Assembly: GCA_947258755.1 (NCBI GenBank)
Contig: CAMYJO010000007.1
Coordinates: 1 to 64,000 of the forward strand
Length of the DNA stretch: 64,000 nt
Origin: an uncultured Gammaproteobacteria bacterium
Lineage (GTDB): Bacteria; Pseudomonadota; Gammaproteobacteria; JAADHQ01
Direction of reading: 5' to 3'
Shown here: piece after piece, positions 38,175-47,800 of the stretch
How the letters are laid out: each line of letters opens with the position of its first letter
How positions within the stretch are numbered: the stretch's first letter is position 1
Notes under the pieces: generated by a model
Seen by the model: the letters and a program-made list of their open reading frames with translations, nothing else
Databases searched by the model: none
Told to the model about the DNA's origin: nothing
Position numbers and translations under genes: made by a program

Positions 38175-38522
38175 ATGATTGATCAATCAATACACACCGA
38201 TTTAGTACCATTGAAGATGTGTTCCGCAACAGTCACGCTCGACCAGAATCTAGCAGACTGGCAACTTGCACAAATCGAAACCAATGCATCACCAGAGCCA
38301 CGAAGCTTTGAATATTATATCGGGTTTGAAAACCCGTTTTCAACTGTGCCCCTGGTTCAGGCGGGAATAGCCGGCTTTGATATCGACAATCAGGACACAA
38401 GCCGATTAAGTTTGCATATTACAGAAGTTTCGAGTGATGGTTTCAAGATCGTCATCCAGACCTGGATGCATACCCGCGTGTACATGGTGGAGGTAAGCTG
38501 GATCGCATTAGGTAGTACTTGA
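38175..38522 (+). CDS. H-type lectin domain protein
   Basis: A 115-residue protein whose C-terminal two thirds match the H-type lectin domain pattern: FEYYIGFENPFSTVPLVQAG, then DTSRLSLHITEVSSDGFKI and VIQTWMHTRVYMVEVSWIAL. That fold is a six-stranded beta sandwich that trimerises and binds GalNAc or other sugars, first known from snail agglutinins. AAGGA precedes the ATG by about 9 nt. No signal peptide is seen. It is convergent with the large PPi-PEPCK-like gene, 45 bp apart. Partner and ligand are unknown. Confidence 0.7.
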   Translation: MIDQSIHTDLVPLKMCSATVTLDQNLADWQLAQIETNASPEPRSFEYYIGFENPFSTVPLVQAGIAGFDIDNQDTSRLSLHITEVSSDGFKIVIQTWMHTRVYMVEVSWIALGST

Positions 38523-38567
38523 TAGAGAGAACAATTCAGCGCGAGCTGGGTCGGAAATATATATTTT

Positions 38568-41500
38568 TCACTTCGACGTATCTTCGATCCTGCGGTCTAT
38601 CCAGTCTGCGCCAATGCTTCCCTGCAGGCTGTTCAGGTATTCAACGCTGCGCAGATAATCCAGTTGCTTATTGACTTCGACTAGCTTGTTATTAAGCTCG
38701 AGCTGTTCCACTTCATCTACAATACGCCCACTATTCAGAACTGCATTGATATAGGATGCATGATGCTGCCAGGTTTTGATGTTGCGTTCCTGCTCAATGA
38801 ATAAGCGCTGCTGGTACCAGTCGCTGTTTAGTAAATAGTCTGCAGTAAACATATTTCGAATATCCGGATGGTCTATATCCTTACCTTCATAATCTCCCTC
38901 TGCCATAATATAAAGCAGCGCCTTTAATGGCGGGCAGGCATTTTCAACTGATTCATCTTCAAGATAACCGCGCGCAACGCCCTGCTGTGCCTCTACAATA
39001 TTACAGATACCATCTACATAGGCATCCATATCCTGTGTCTCCGGTCTGAGCAAGGCCTCATCAAATACCACATTGGGATTATCAAAAATCTTACCCATAT
39101 AGGCATGCACAAATTGCGTTGTAATCCGATAACCCAACCTGCTTGCCAAAATATTTTGACCATCATGCGTGAAGTTTTCCAGTTTCTCCAAGTATCCATG
39201 CTTAATCATATAGCCGGCATCACGCTGTGGCACAGGAACCCTGCACCAGATTTCCGGGATCAATAGACTTATATCATGTTCCACCTTGCAATTGGGCCCA
39301 ACATAACCTGCAGCGGAACTAAAGCCATCGTAGCAGCATAAAATATAAGAGACCAGCGCATTGTTTAAATCAGCCGTTGGAGAGAGCGCGTTAAATGGTC
39401 CTTTGGTAAGCGCGCCTTCTGACCCGGCCCCTGTTGTCGAAGGTGATTTACCAGTCAGACTGCTGATGTAATCCATGAATAACTCAGGCAGCTCCTGATA
39501 ATGAATCGGGTTGTAGACTGCCAAAGGCCGGATATTCCTGGCAGGATCACCGGCATTATTGCGTCGCCCGGGTAACACTGCATTGACAGGATAATAAACC
39601 GGCTGATCCGCCGGTACTCGCCGATACAGCCGTGTACCTAACTCTGCTATATATTTCCCCCTTGCATCCACCTGATCAGGTCTGTTTTGAAGATAACGTA
39701 CGTTCGGGCTTGGCCTGCCATCAACAATACGAGGATGAGCAGATGAAACAAAATACTGACCATTTTCTGCTTGCGCAGTACGTTGTATCAGTTGCTGCAT
39801 GGGAGACGTATATTTTCCGAAACCGATAGCGTCCTCAATCAACTCAATGGCGATATTCTTTCCGAGTGGCTCAAAATTAGAAATGAAGTTATCATCGCCG
39901 GCAAGATCAGCTTCAGCCTGGATATCAAAACCTCGATGGATAGCATCATCTGGCCTTTGAAACAGTTTTTGTTCGCAATTCAACACAAGCTTACAACTGG
40001 GATTATTGTAATCCGGATTTAGGTAATTCAGGCGTCTGGAAGCTACTGTTTTGGATACAGTTATATCGTCTTCCATCTGCACCTTGTCGGCACCGACAAA
40101 ATCCTGCCGTAATTTATAAATACGCCAGGAACCATTACGCTCCTCACCAATCCGGAGATAGTTTACCACCAATTGTCGGCCCCCGAATTTGAGTTCATGC
40201 CCGGGGTATCCATTCACCACATCAACAGTAAAGTGCTGACGCCAGTTTCGTCCCCAATCAGTCCGATAGAACCTCTTAATAATAAAAACTACGGCACGAA
40301 TATGCTGCGGTATCGTATCCAACCACCGGTTATACTCATCTGTATATTCCGTATCCGAGGGTGTCAGTAGCCGGATGCTGGAACCTAGTGAACGATCTTC
40401 ACTTAAAAAAGATCTGCTGTCAGTATTTTGTTTACTGTTTCTAAAACGCGCCGAATAATCCTTGAAAAATATTTCCTCTACTAGATCCAGATCTTCCTTA
40501 ATGTCTCCAACATACAAGGGGCCGGAAATCAGTGTTCCTGATATCGATTTGGAAATCTCGGACTTGCCACCCCCGGACACAGTACAGGGTTTATGACAAA
40601 AGGTACCCTCTGCTTCAGTACCAATCAGACGCCATGTAGGTGAACGCGGGTGCTTTTCAATTCTTACTTTATAGCCACATGGATAAATATAGGCATAATG
40701 GACCAGCAATTTGAGCTGATGCGAAACACCGTCTTTTTCCCAGGAAACCGACTGTTCCAGTAAATCGATACGTGTATCTTCAGGAACATAGATGATATCG
40801 GGATACTGTTTGTCAATAGCATAGCCCTCCTCCCTAACATCCATGAACTTAGCATAGGATTTTACAATATCTTGGAAATTATGCCCATCCATACGAATAC
40901 GGGCATCGGGCTGGAAAACATCACCGAGATTATGACTGGGAAAGGCGATAGCGCCGCCGGAGTGCTCCTCTTCACTTCCACCCAGGAGATTGGATGAATA
41001 ACTTATCTGGGATTTTACTTCTTTTTTGCTGTAACCAAAATAATTATCAGCGATGATGGTAACAACGATACCGCGCATATCCCTGCAGACAATCTTGAAA
41101 GCCTGCCCCTCGTTGTACAGATCATCCTCGTTCTTCCAGTACATGCCGTCCCGACGTTGACGTGCCGTTGCATCGTCGTAATGCGGCAGACCCAGGTCTT
41201 GGGCGCGGCAATTAATCAGATGCGGCGCCAGGATGATGCAACCAGTGTGGCCGGTCCAGGCATGAATATCCAGTGCAGCGTCATTCTCTGGCAGACAGGG
41301 ATCGCCAGCATTACCGAAAATACGTTCTACAAAGTCCAGATTTGAAACCAGACCGCCAGGAGCAAAAAATCGTATTTCCAGACTTTTTTCTGAGGAGATT
41401 GCGTAAATCTCCGGCGAAACGACCGGTCTCATGAGAAGGGATACCCACAAATTTGCCTGATCTTTCTGTGTAGCAGTAAACGGCAAACACATAAGCTCAT

Positions 41501-42038
41501 CCGGCGGACTCATCGCATATTCGAACAAAGCATGGAAAACATGCACCGGGACTGCTTTCTTGCCTTCAGGGATAGGCAGCCCTCCCTCGACGATATGAAA
41601 AACGCCCTTTGTGGTACGTCGATCCTTGACTGGATTGTTGAGAATACCCTGAGTCAGCCGATACGAATTAACGTAATTAGATGAAAAGTGATTACCGTCT
41701 GGTGGAAGCGATAACTCTCGAGCCAGCCTGGGCTTGTCGAGTACAAAGGTTGTACCCGGCAAGCTTACCGGATCATTAATATCATTTTCCTGAAAATAAG
41801 TGTTCAGGTAATCCTGTATACGTTGATCGGCTGGACATCGATAATCGGCCAGTAATTTTTTCTGTTGCCGGTAGTTACGCAATAGTTCATCGGCTATCCC
41901 GAGATAATCATTATCGTCGCCACCATGAAAAGTAGGCTGATCTAAAGCTGCAAGTTGCAGATTAATATGCTTTACAATATGCAGTTGCTCTTCAGATAAC
42001 AAATCCTCAGGGCCCAGATTGTTGTTGGATGCATCCAT
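38568..42038 (-). CDS. Probable PPi-type phosphoenolpyruvate carboxykinase
   Basis: An 1156-residue soluble protein that resembles the large PPi-dependent PEPCK family found in Propionibacterium and Entamoeba (about 1100-1200 residues), in which oxaloacetate + PPi gives PEP + CO2 + Pi. It is far too long for ATP- or GTP-type PEPCK. Features: ADNYFGYSKKEVKSQISY at about 330-347, EEEHSGGAIAFP at about 356, and a Gly-rich TVSGGGKSEISK at about 487-498 that could bind phosphate. The C-terminus is a heptad-rich helix. Recognition is from memory of the family, not a search. It lies 57 bp downstream of the glucan phosphorylase gene on the same strand, and PPDK, which makes or uses PPi, is 11 kb away. 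Confidence 0.68.
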   Translation of the reverse strand: MDASNNNLGPEDLLSEEQLHIVKHINLQLAALDQPTFHGGDDNDYLGIADELLRNYRQQKKLLADYRCPADQRIQDYLNTYFQENDINDPVSLPGTTFVLDKPRLARELSLPPDGNHFSSNYVNSYRLTQGILNNPVKDRRTTKGVFHIVEGGLPIPEGKKAVPVHVFHALFEYAMSPPDELMCLPFTATQKDQANLWVSLLMRPVVSPEIYAISSEKSLEIRFFAPGGLVSNLDFVERIFGNAGDPCLPENDAALDIHAWTGHTGCIILAPHLINCRAQDLGLPHYDDATARQRRDGMYWKNEDDLYNEGQAFKIVCRDMRGIVVTIIADNYFGYSKKEVKSQISYSSNLLGGSEEEHSGGAIAFPSHNLGDVFQPDARIRMDGHNFQDIVKSYAKFMDVREEGYAIDKQYPDIIYVPEDTRIDLLEQSVSWEKDGVSHQLKLLVHYAYIYPCGYKVRIEKHPRSPTWRLIGTEAEGTFCHKPCTVSGGGKSEISKSISGTLISGPLYVGDIKEDLDLVEEIFFKDYSARFRNSKQNTDSRSFLSEDRSLGSSIRLLTPSDTEYTDEYNRWLDTIPQHIRAVVFIIKRFYRTDWGRNWRQHFTVDVVNGYPGHELKFGGRQLVVNYLRIGEERNGSWRIYKLRQDFVGADKVQMEDDITVSKTVASRRLNYLNPDYNNPSCKLVLNCEQKLFQRPDDAIHRGFDIQAEADLAGDDNFISNFEPLGKNIAIELIEDAIGFGKYTSPMQQLIQRTAQAENGQYFVSSAHPRIVDGRPSPNVRYLQNRPDQVDARGKYIAELGTRLYRRVPADQPVYYPVNAVLPGRRNNAGDPARNIRPLAVYNPIHYQELPELFMDYISSLTGKSPSTTGAGSEGALTKGPFNALSPTADLNNALVSYILCCYDGFSSAAGYVGPNCKVEHDISLLIPEIWCRVPVPQRDAGYMIKHGYLEKLENFTHDGQNILASRLGYRITTQFVHAYMGKIFDNPNVVFDEALLRPETQDMDAYVDGICNIVEAQQGVARGYLEDESVENACPPLKALLYIMAEGDYEGKDIDHPDIRNMFTADYLLNSDWYQQRLFIEQERNIKTWQHHASYINAVLNSGRIVDEVEQLELNNKLVEVNKQLDYLRSVEYLNSLQGSIGADWIDRRIEDTSK

Positions 42039-42095
42039 ATTTTTATCTATCAGTAATCCTACAATTAATTATAAGAAATAATTCTGGCCAGTCAT

Positions 42096-44651
42096 TCACA
42101 ACCAAACCATATAACCTAGTTCAAACCGGTGCGTCAGCATTTGATGATATGGATAAGCCCTTAATTTATAATACTGTAGTCCTGCCAAATTTGGCATAAG
42201 ATCAAGTCTAAACAAGATTTCGCCTACTTCAAGATTATCCTGTGGTAACAAGCGAAGTACATCCTCGACTACTAACTCCCTTCTGTTGGAAGCGCGGCCA
42301 ATCAGACATTCCACAACTATATCCTCTGGTTTGAGCTCGCCAAGCTTGACCCCTACCAGAATCGGCACTGTATCACCCGTCTCAATTTCAGGTACTGGCT
42401 CGTCCAATCTTCGTATTTCCAGTTTCGGCCAGTAACTATGAATCTTGCGCTTCCACGAGGCAAGCTCTATAGCTGGCTTATATTCATCATGTTCAATTTT
42501 CTTACCTTGCTGCATCGCAGGCGCGTAATAATTATTTACATAGTCCATGACCATTCTTTGTGAATTATATTTTGGCAATATGGTCTTCATCGAAGCCTTG
42601 GATATTCTGATCCAGTCAGCTGAATAACCCATACCATCCCTCCTGAAATAACTGGGTACAATATGATGTTCCAGTACATCCAGAATCGTTTGCGATTCAA
42701 GCTTGTCTCTTTCCTCGGCATGGCTGGTAGGATGAGGCTGAATTGACCAGCCATTTTTACCGTCATAGCCCTCTCCCCACCATCCATCTAAAACACTTAG
42801 ATTAACAACACCATTAAGTCCTGCTTTCTGCCCCGATGTACCACTGGCTTCCAGTGGATACTCCGGTGTATTTAGCCAGACGTCTACGCCTGCAACAAGA
42901 CGTCGCGCCATTGCCATATTATAGCCTTCCAGCAATATAATTTTGCCCTGGAATTGCTTTTCCTGTGAGAGTTTGTAGATGGTGCTGATTAACTGTTGGC
43001 CTGGGAGGTCATTAGGATGCGCTTTACCAGCAAAAATAAATATAACCGGTCTATCCGGGTCATTAACCAGCTTGGCCAGACGCTCTGTATCGCGAAAAAT
43101 AAGCGTTGCCCGTTTGTAAGTTGCGAACCGGCGTGCAAAACCGATAACCATGGTATTGGTGTTTGCCGGATTCAAATAACTAACAGTATGCTCAAGGTCA
43201 ACCGGGCTACTGCCATTTCGCTGAAATTGATCGGTGACTCTTTTTGCGGCATCCTTGAATAAGTGTGATTTCAGTGTTTGCCTGATACTCCAGTAACTAT
43301 AATCAGGTATGGAATCGATACGCTCCCAGTATCTTTCATTAAGCAGTTGATTTCTCCATTCGTGTCCAAACTCCATGTCAAACAGGTTTCTCCATTCTGG
43401 AGCTAGAAAGCTATATAAGTGAACACCATTTGTTACGTAACCAATTGGGTTTTCCTTGGCACTGATTTGCGGCCAGATATAGGCCTCCATCTCGGATGCA
43501 ACATCACCATGAATTTTACTGACACCATTATGATAGCGTGAACCACGCAGTGCCAATGCCGTCATATTAAATCCACCCTGGGCCGTAGGGCATGAACCCA
43601 GACTGATAAATTCATCGATAGTAAGACCAAGATCACTCACCAGCTTGCTCATATGCGTAGTAATTAGGTCTGACGAAAATATGTCATGACCTGCCTGTAC
43701 TGGGGTATGGGTTGTAAAAATAGTAGATAATGCAACTGCTTCAATTGCTGAATCAAATCTCAATTTATTATTAGTTAGCTCACGACAACGTTCGATAATC
43801 TGAAATGCTCCATGGCCTTCATTTATATGCCAGGCTGTAGGTTTGAAGCCCAATGCACGTAATGTACGCACTCCGCCTATACCCAATACGATCTCCTGCA
43901 GGATACGCATCTGTATATCGCCACCATATAATTGATAAGTAATTGTGCGGTTGTGCTCACTATTTTCCGGTACGTCTGCATCCAGTAGATATAAACGTAT
44001 CCGGCCGGCCTTGGTCTCCCAGACACGCAGATATATCGGATCGGTCATTTCGTCGATGCAGATAGTGATCTCGTTGCCTTTGGCATCCTTCGCTGGCGTA
44101 ATAGGCAGGCTACTGAAATCCGTGTCGGCATATTGTGCTTGCTGATTGCCATAAGCATCAATTGTCTGCGCAAAATAACCCTGGCGGTAAAGCATACCTA
44201 CCGCAACCAGTGGCAGAGCCATGTCACTGGCAGCCTTGCAGTGGTCACCAGCCAGGATACCAAGTCCGCCTGAATAAATAGGGACACTCTCATGAAAACC
44301 GAATTCCATGGAAAAATAAGCAATCAGATCATTTTTTGGATTAATAACTTCATTATTGGTGATCTGCACATGTTCATTCAGGTAATTATCATAATCAGCC
44401 AACACAAGATAATAACTTTTAAGGAAAGTCGGATCTTTAGCTGCCTGTTCGAGCCTGTGTTGTGATATGCGGCGCAGAAATAATTTCGGGTTATGAATAC
44501 ATGTCCGCCAAAGCTCGGGGTGTAGATAATAAAAAAGAGAGCGAACCTGATTGGACCAGCTATAATATAGATCGCCAGATAGTTCACTCAGCCGCTCGAG
44601 CTGCATGGGTATTTTTGGTCGAACTTCAATACTGTAACAAGTACCTTCCAT
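42096..44651 (-). CDS. glgP: Alpha-glucan (glycogen) phosphorylase
   Basis: An 851-residue GT35 phosphorylase with the N-terminal DUF3417 segment of the bacterial alpha-glucan phosphorylase subgroup. It releases glucose-1-phosphate from storage glucan. Visible: FSMEFGFHESVPIYSGGLGILAGDH, AWHINEGHGAF, TTHTPVQAGHD and the PLP-lysine region EASGTSGQKAGLNGVVNLSV (the usual Met before the Lys is Gln). It is on the same strand as the PPi-PEPCK-like gene (57 bp between) and downstream of gltB (151 bp). Confidence 0.93.
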   Translation of the reverse strand: MEGTCYSIEVRPKIPMQLERLSELSGDLYYSWSNQVRSLFYYLHPELWRTCIHNPKLFLRRISQHRLEQAAKDPTFLKSYYLVLADYDNYLNEHVQITNNEVINPKNDLIAYFSMEFGFHESVPIYSGGLGILAGDHCKAASDMALPLVAVGMLYRQGYFAQTIDAYGNQQAQYADTDFSSLPITPAKDAKGNEITICIDEMTDPIYLRVWETKAGRIRLYLLDADVPENSEHNRTITYQLYGGDIQMRILQEIVLGIGGVRTLRALGFKPTAWHINEGHGAFQIIERCRELTNNKLRFDSAIEAVALSTIFTTHTPVQAGHDIFSSDLITTHMSKLVSDLGLTIDEFISLGSCPTAQGGFNMTALALRGSRYHNGVSKIHGDVASEMEAYIWPQISAKENPIGYVTNGVHLYSFLAPEWRNLFDMEFGHEWRNQLLNERYWERIDSIPDYSYWSIRQTLKSHLFKDAAKRVTDQFQRNGSSPVDLEHTVSYLNPANTNTMVIGFARRFATYKRATLIFRDTERLAKLVNDPDRPVIFIFAGKAHPNDLPGQQLISTIYKLSQEKQFQGKIILLEGYNMAMARRLVAGVDVWLNTPEYPLEASGTSGQKAGLNGVVNLSVLDGWWGEGYDGKNGWSIQPHPTSHAEERDKLESQTILDVLEHHIVPSYFRRDGMGYSADWIRISKASMKTILPKYNSQRMVMDYVNNYYAPAMQQGKKIEHDEYKPAIELASWKRKIHSYWPKLEIRRLDEPVPEIETGDTVPILVGVKLGELKPEDIVVECLIGRASNRRELVVEDVLRLLPQDNLEVGEILFRLDLMPNLAGLQYYKLRAYPYHQMLTHRFELGYMVWL

Positions 44652-44802
44652 AATTATATAACTTTCATCTAAGTGTATAGGGGACCGTCTACATACATAA
44701 GTAGACCATATGTTTGAATATTTAATACAGCTATAAATACCGTGAATTCATCAGGTTCATTTGCATGCTGACAAGCCTGATCTTTATATTGTATAGCAAT
44801 AC

Positions 44803-47800
44803 TCACGCCGCCTGCTCCATAGATTCAATAACAGACCCCAAACTGCTGGCTATCGGCTTAATAAGCCAGAACTTGCCGACATAGAACATAAAATCATCAA
44901 GTATGGTTTTTGCCCAGAGACTTCCTGTTTCACTTTCATAATTCTCTATAGACTTACGTAGATAGTTCCTATGCGCCTCGGTATCCTCGGTATCGATACG
45001 GTGTATATCGACCAGTTCGTTATTATAATGATCAACGAAATTATTTTGTAAATCCAGTGCAAAGGCAAAACCACCCGTCATACCCGCACCGAAATTAACA
45101 CCAGTCGGGCCTAGTATTGTGACCACGCCACCGGTCATATATTCACAACAGTGATCACCAGCACCTTCAACAACGGCAATGGCACCTGAATTTCTTACAG
45201 CAAGACGCTCTCCCGCCAAGCCTGCGGCATAAAGAACCCCTCCTGTTGCACCATATAAACAGGTATTGCCGATAATGGCATTTTCCTGGCTTATGAAACT
45301 CGATTTCAAAGGTGGTTTAATAACGATCTTACCACCTGCCATTCCCTTCCCTACATAATCATTGGCATCGCCTTCAAGATACAGATGCAAGCCACCACAG
45401 TTCCATACACCAAAACTCTGTCCGGCTGTACCGGTAAATCGGATAACTAATGGTGTACTTTCCATGCTTTTATTCCCATATCTTTTGACAATCTCGCCTG
45501 CAAGACGCGCACCGATTGAACGATTGTTATTTTTTAGTTCATAGGAAAATTCTTTTGTCTGACGGTTTTCGATAGCAACCCAGGCATCAGCCAACATTGT
45601 TTCTGCCAGTTCCGCTTTGTCAAAGGGCTCATTTCTTGGATGATGGCAATACCTGGGTTTAATACTGTCACACTCTGGCTCGTAAATTAGTGGGTACAAG
45701 TCCAGCCTGGACTGCTTTTGCGATTGACCCGGGAGAATTGTTAACAAATCATACCGGCCGATTAGATCATTAATAGATTGCACACCTAATCGCGCCATCC
45801 ACTCGCGCGTATCCTGTGCAATAAACTGGAAAAAATTCATGACCCTCTGTTCATCACCCTTAAAGTGATTTCTACGCAACAGCCCCTCCTGTGTTGCAAC
45901 ACCAGTAGCACAGTTATTTAAATGGCAAATACGCAAGTATTTGCATCCCATAGCAAGCAGTGTAGCGGTGCCGAACCCAAAACTCTCCGCACCGAGAATG
46001 GTTGCCTTGATTACATCAAGCCCCGTCTTCAGGCCGCCGTCAATCTGTATGCGCACTTTGTCACGTAGATCATTTGCGCGTAATGCTTGACAGGTTTCAC
46101 TTAGACCCAGTTCCCACGGACTGCCTGCGTACTTCACTGAAGTCAATGGACTTGCACCCGTACCGCCATCGTATCCGGATATGGTAATCATATCCGCATA
46201 GGCCTTGGCTACACCTGCTGCGATAGTACCTACACCCGGCTCAGATACCAGTTTTACCGAGACAAGTGCCGCTGGATTAACCTGTTTTAAATCAAAAATT
46301 AGTTGTGCAAGATCTTCGATAGAATAAATATCATGATGCGGCGGTGGAGAAATTAACGGCGTTCCTATCGTTGCATAACGTAAGCTGGCAATCAGTTTGT
46401 TAACTTTTTTCCCGGCCAGCTGACCACCCTCTCCCGGCTTGGCACCTTGAGCAATTTTTATCTGTAGTACCTCAGCATTAACCAGGTAATGCGGTGTCAC
46501 GCCAAACCTACCCGATGCGACCTGCTTAATTTTTGAATTACGTTCAGTGCCAAATCGCTCCCGGCTTTCTCCTCCTTCACCAGAATTAGAACGTCCACCC
46601 AGTCTGTTCATGGCACAGGCAAGGGTTTCGTGTGCTTCAGGCGACAGGGCACCAAGGGACATAGCACCACTTTCAAAACGCTTATAAATATTTTCTAGGG
46701 GCTCTACCGAATCGAGGGCAATAGGTTCAATATCTGTTCTTAAACCCAGCAGGTCGCGCAATACTGTTACTGGCCTTTGATTGATTATATTCGTATACTC
46801 GAGATAATCATCGTAATTACCCGTCTCTACTGCTTTATGTAGGGCATGAACAATATCCGGATTAAAGGCATGATACTCACCAGCATGCATGTACTTTAAC
46901 AAACCACCCTGACTGACCTCTTCTCGTTTCGACCAGGCTTGTCTGCTAATCCTTCTCTGGTCACTTTCAATCTCTTCAAATCCCGCCCCTTCAATTCGGG
47001 TCACTGCGCCGGTAAAACACAAATCCACAACTTCCCGATTGAGACCAATTGCTTCAAACAATTGCGCGCCCCGATAACTGGTTATTGTAGATATACCCAT
47101 CTTGGACAGAATCTTGTATAGGCCTTTATTAATACCTCTCCGATACGTTTGCACTAAATCTGCAGCTGGTCTATCACGAATATCTCCCGAGCTAATCATG
47201 TGACATATGCAATCATAGGCAAGATAGGGGAATACGGCGGAAGCACCATAACCGATTAATACAGCAAAATGATGAGGATCTCTGGCAGTTGCAGTTTCGA
47301 CCACAATATTAACATCGCAACGTAAACCCTCATTAATTAATCGATGATGAACTGCACCAGTAGCCAGTAACGCGTGAATAGGTAGACTGCCTTTTTCTAT
47401 TTTCCTATCACTGAGAATGATAATCTTTATGCCTTCATTCACAGCAGTAACTGCAGTCTCACATAGCTGTTTTATCGCCGTTTCGAGATCAATATTCTCT
47501 GGGTATAGCAGTTCGATAATCCTGTGCATAAAACGGTGATCATTTACAGCCAGCAATTGATTATATTTACTAAAAGACAATACCGGACTATTTACAACAA
47601 TACGTACTGCATGTTCAGCATTGTGCACAAACAAATTTTGCTCATTACCTAAACAGGTTTCGAGAGACATGTTTATACTTTCACGTAATGGATCTATTGG
47701 TGGATTGGTTACCTGTGCAAACTGCTGGCGAAAATAATCGTAAAGGTTTCGGGGCAATCTCGATAATACGGGTAACGGAGTATCGTCCCCCATTGAACCA

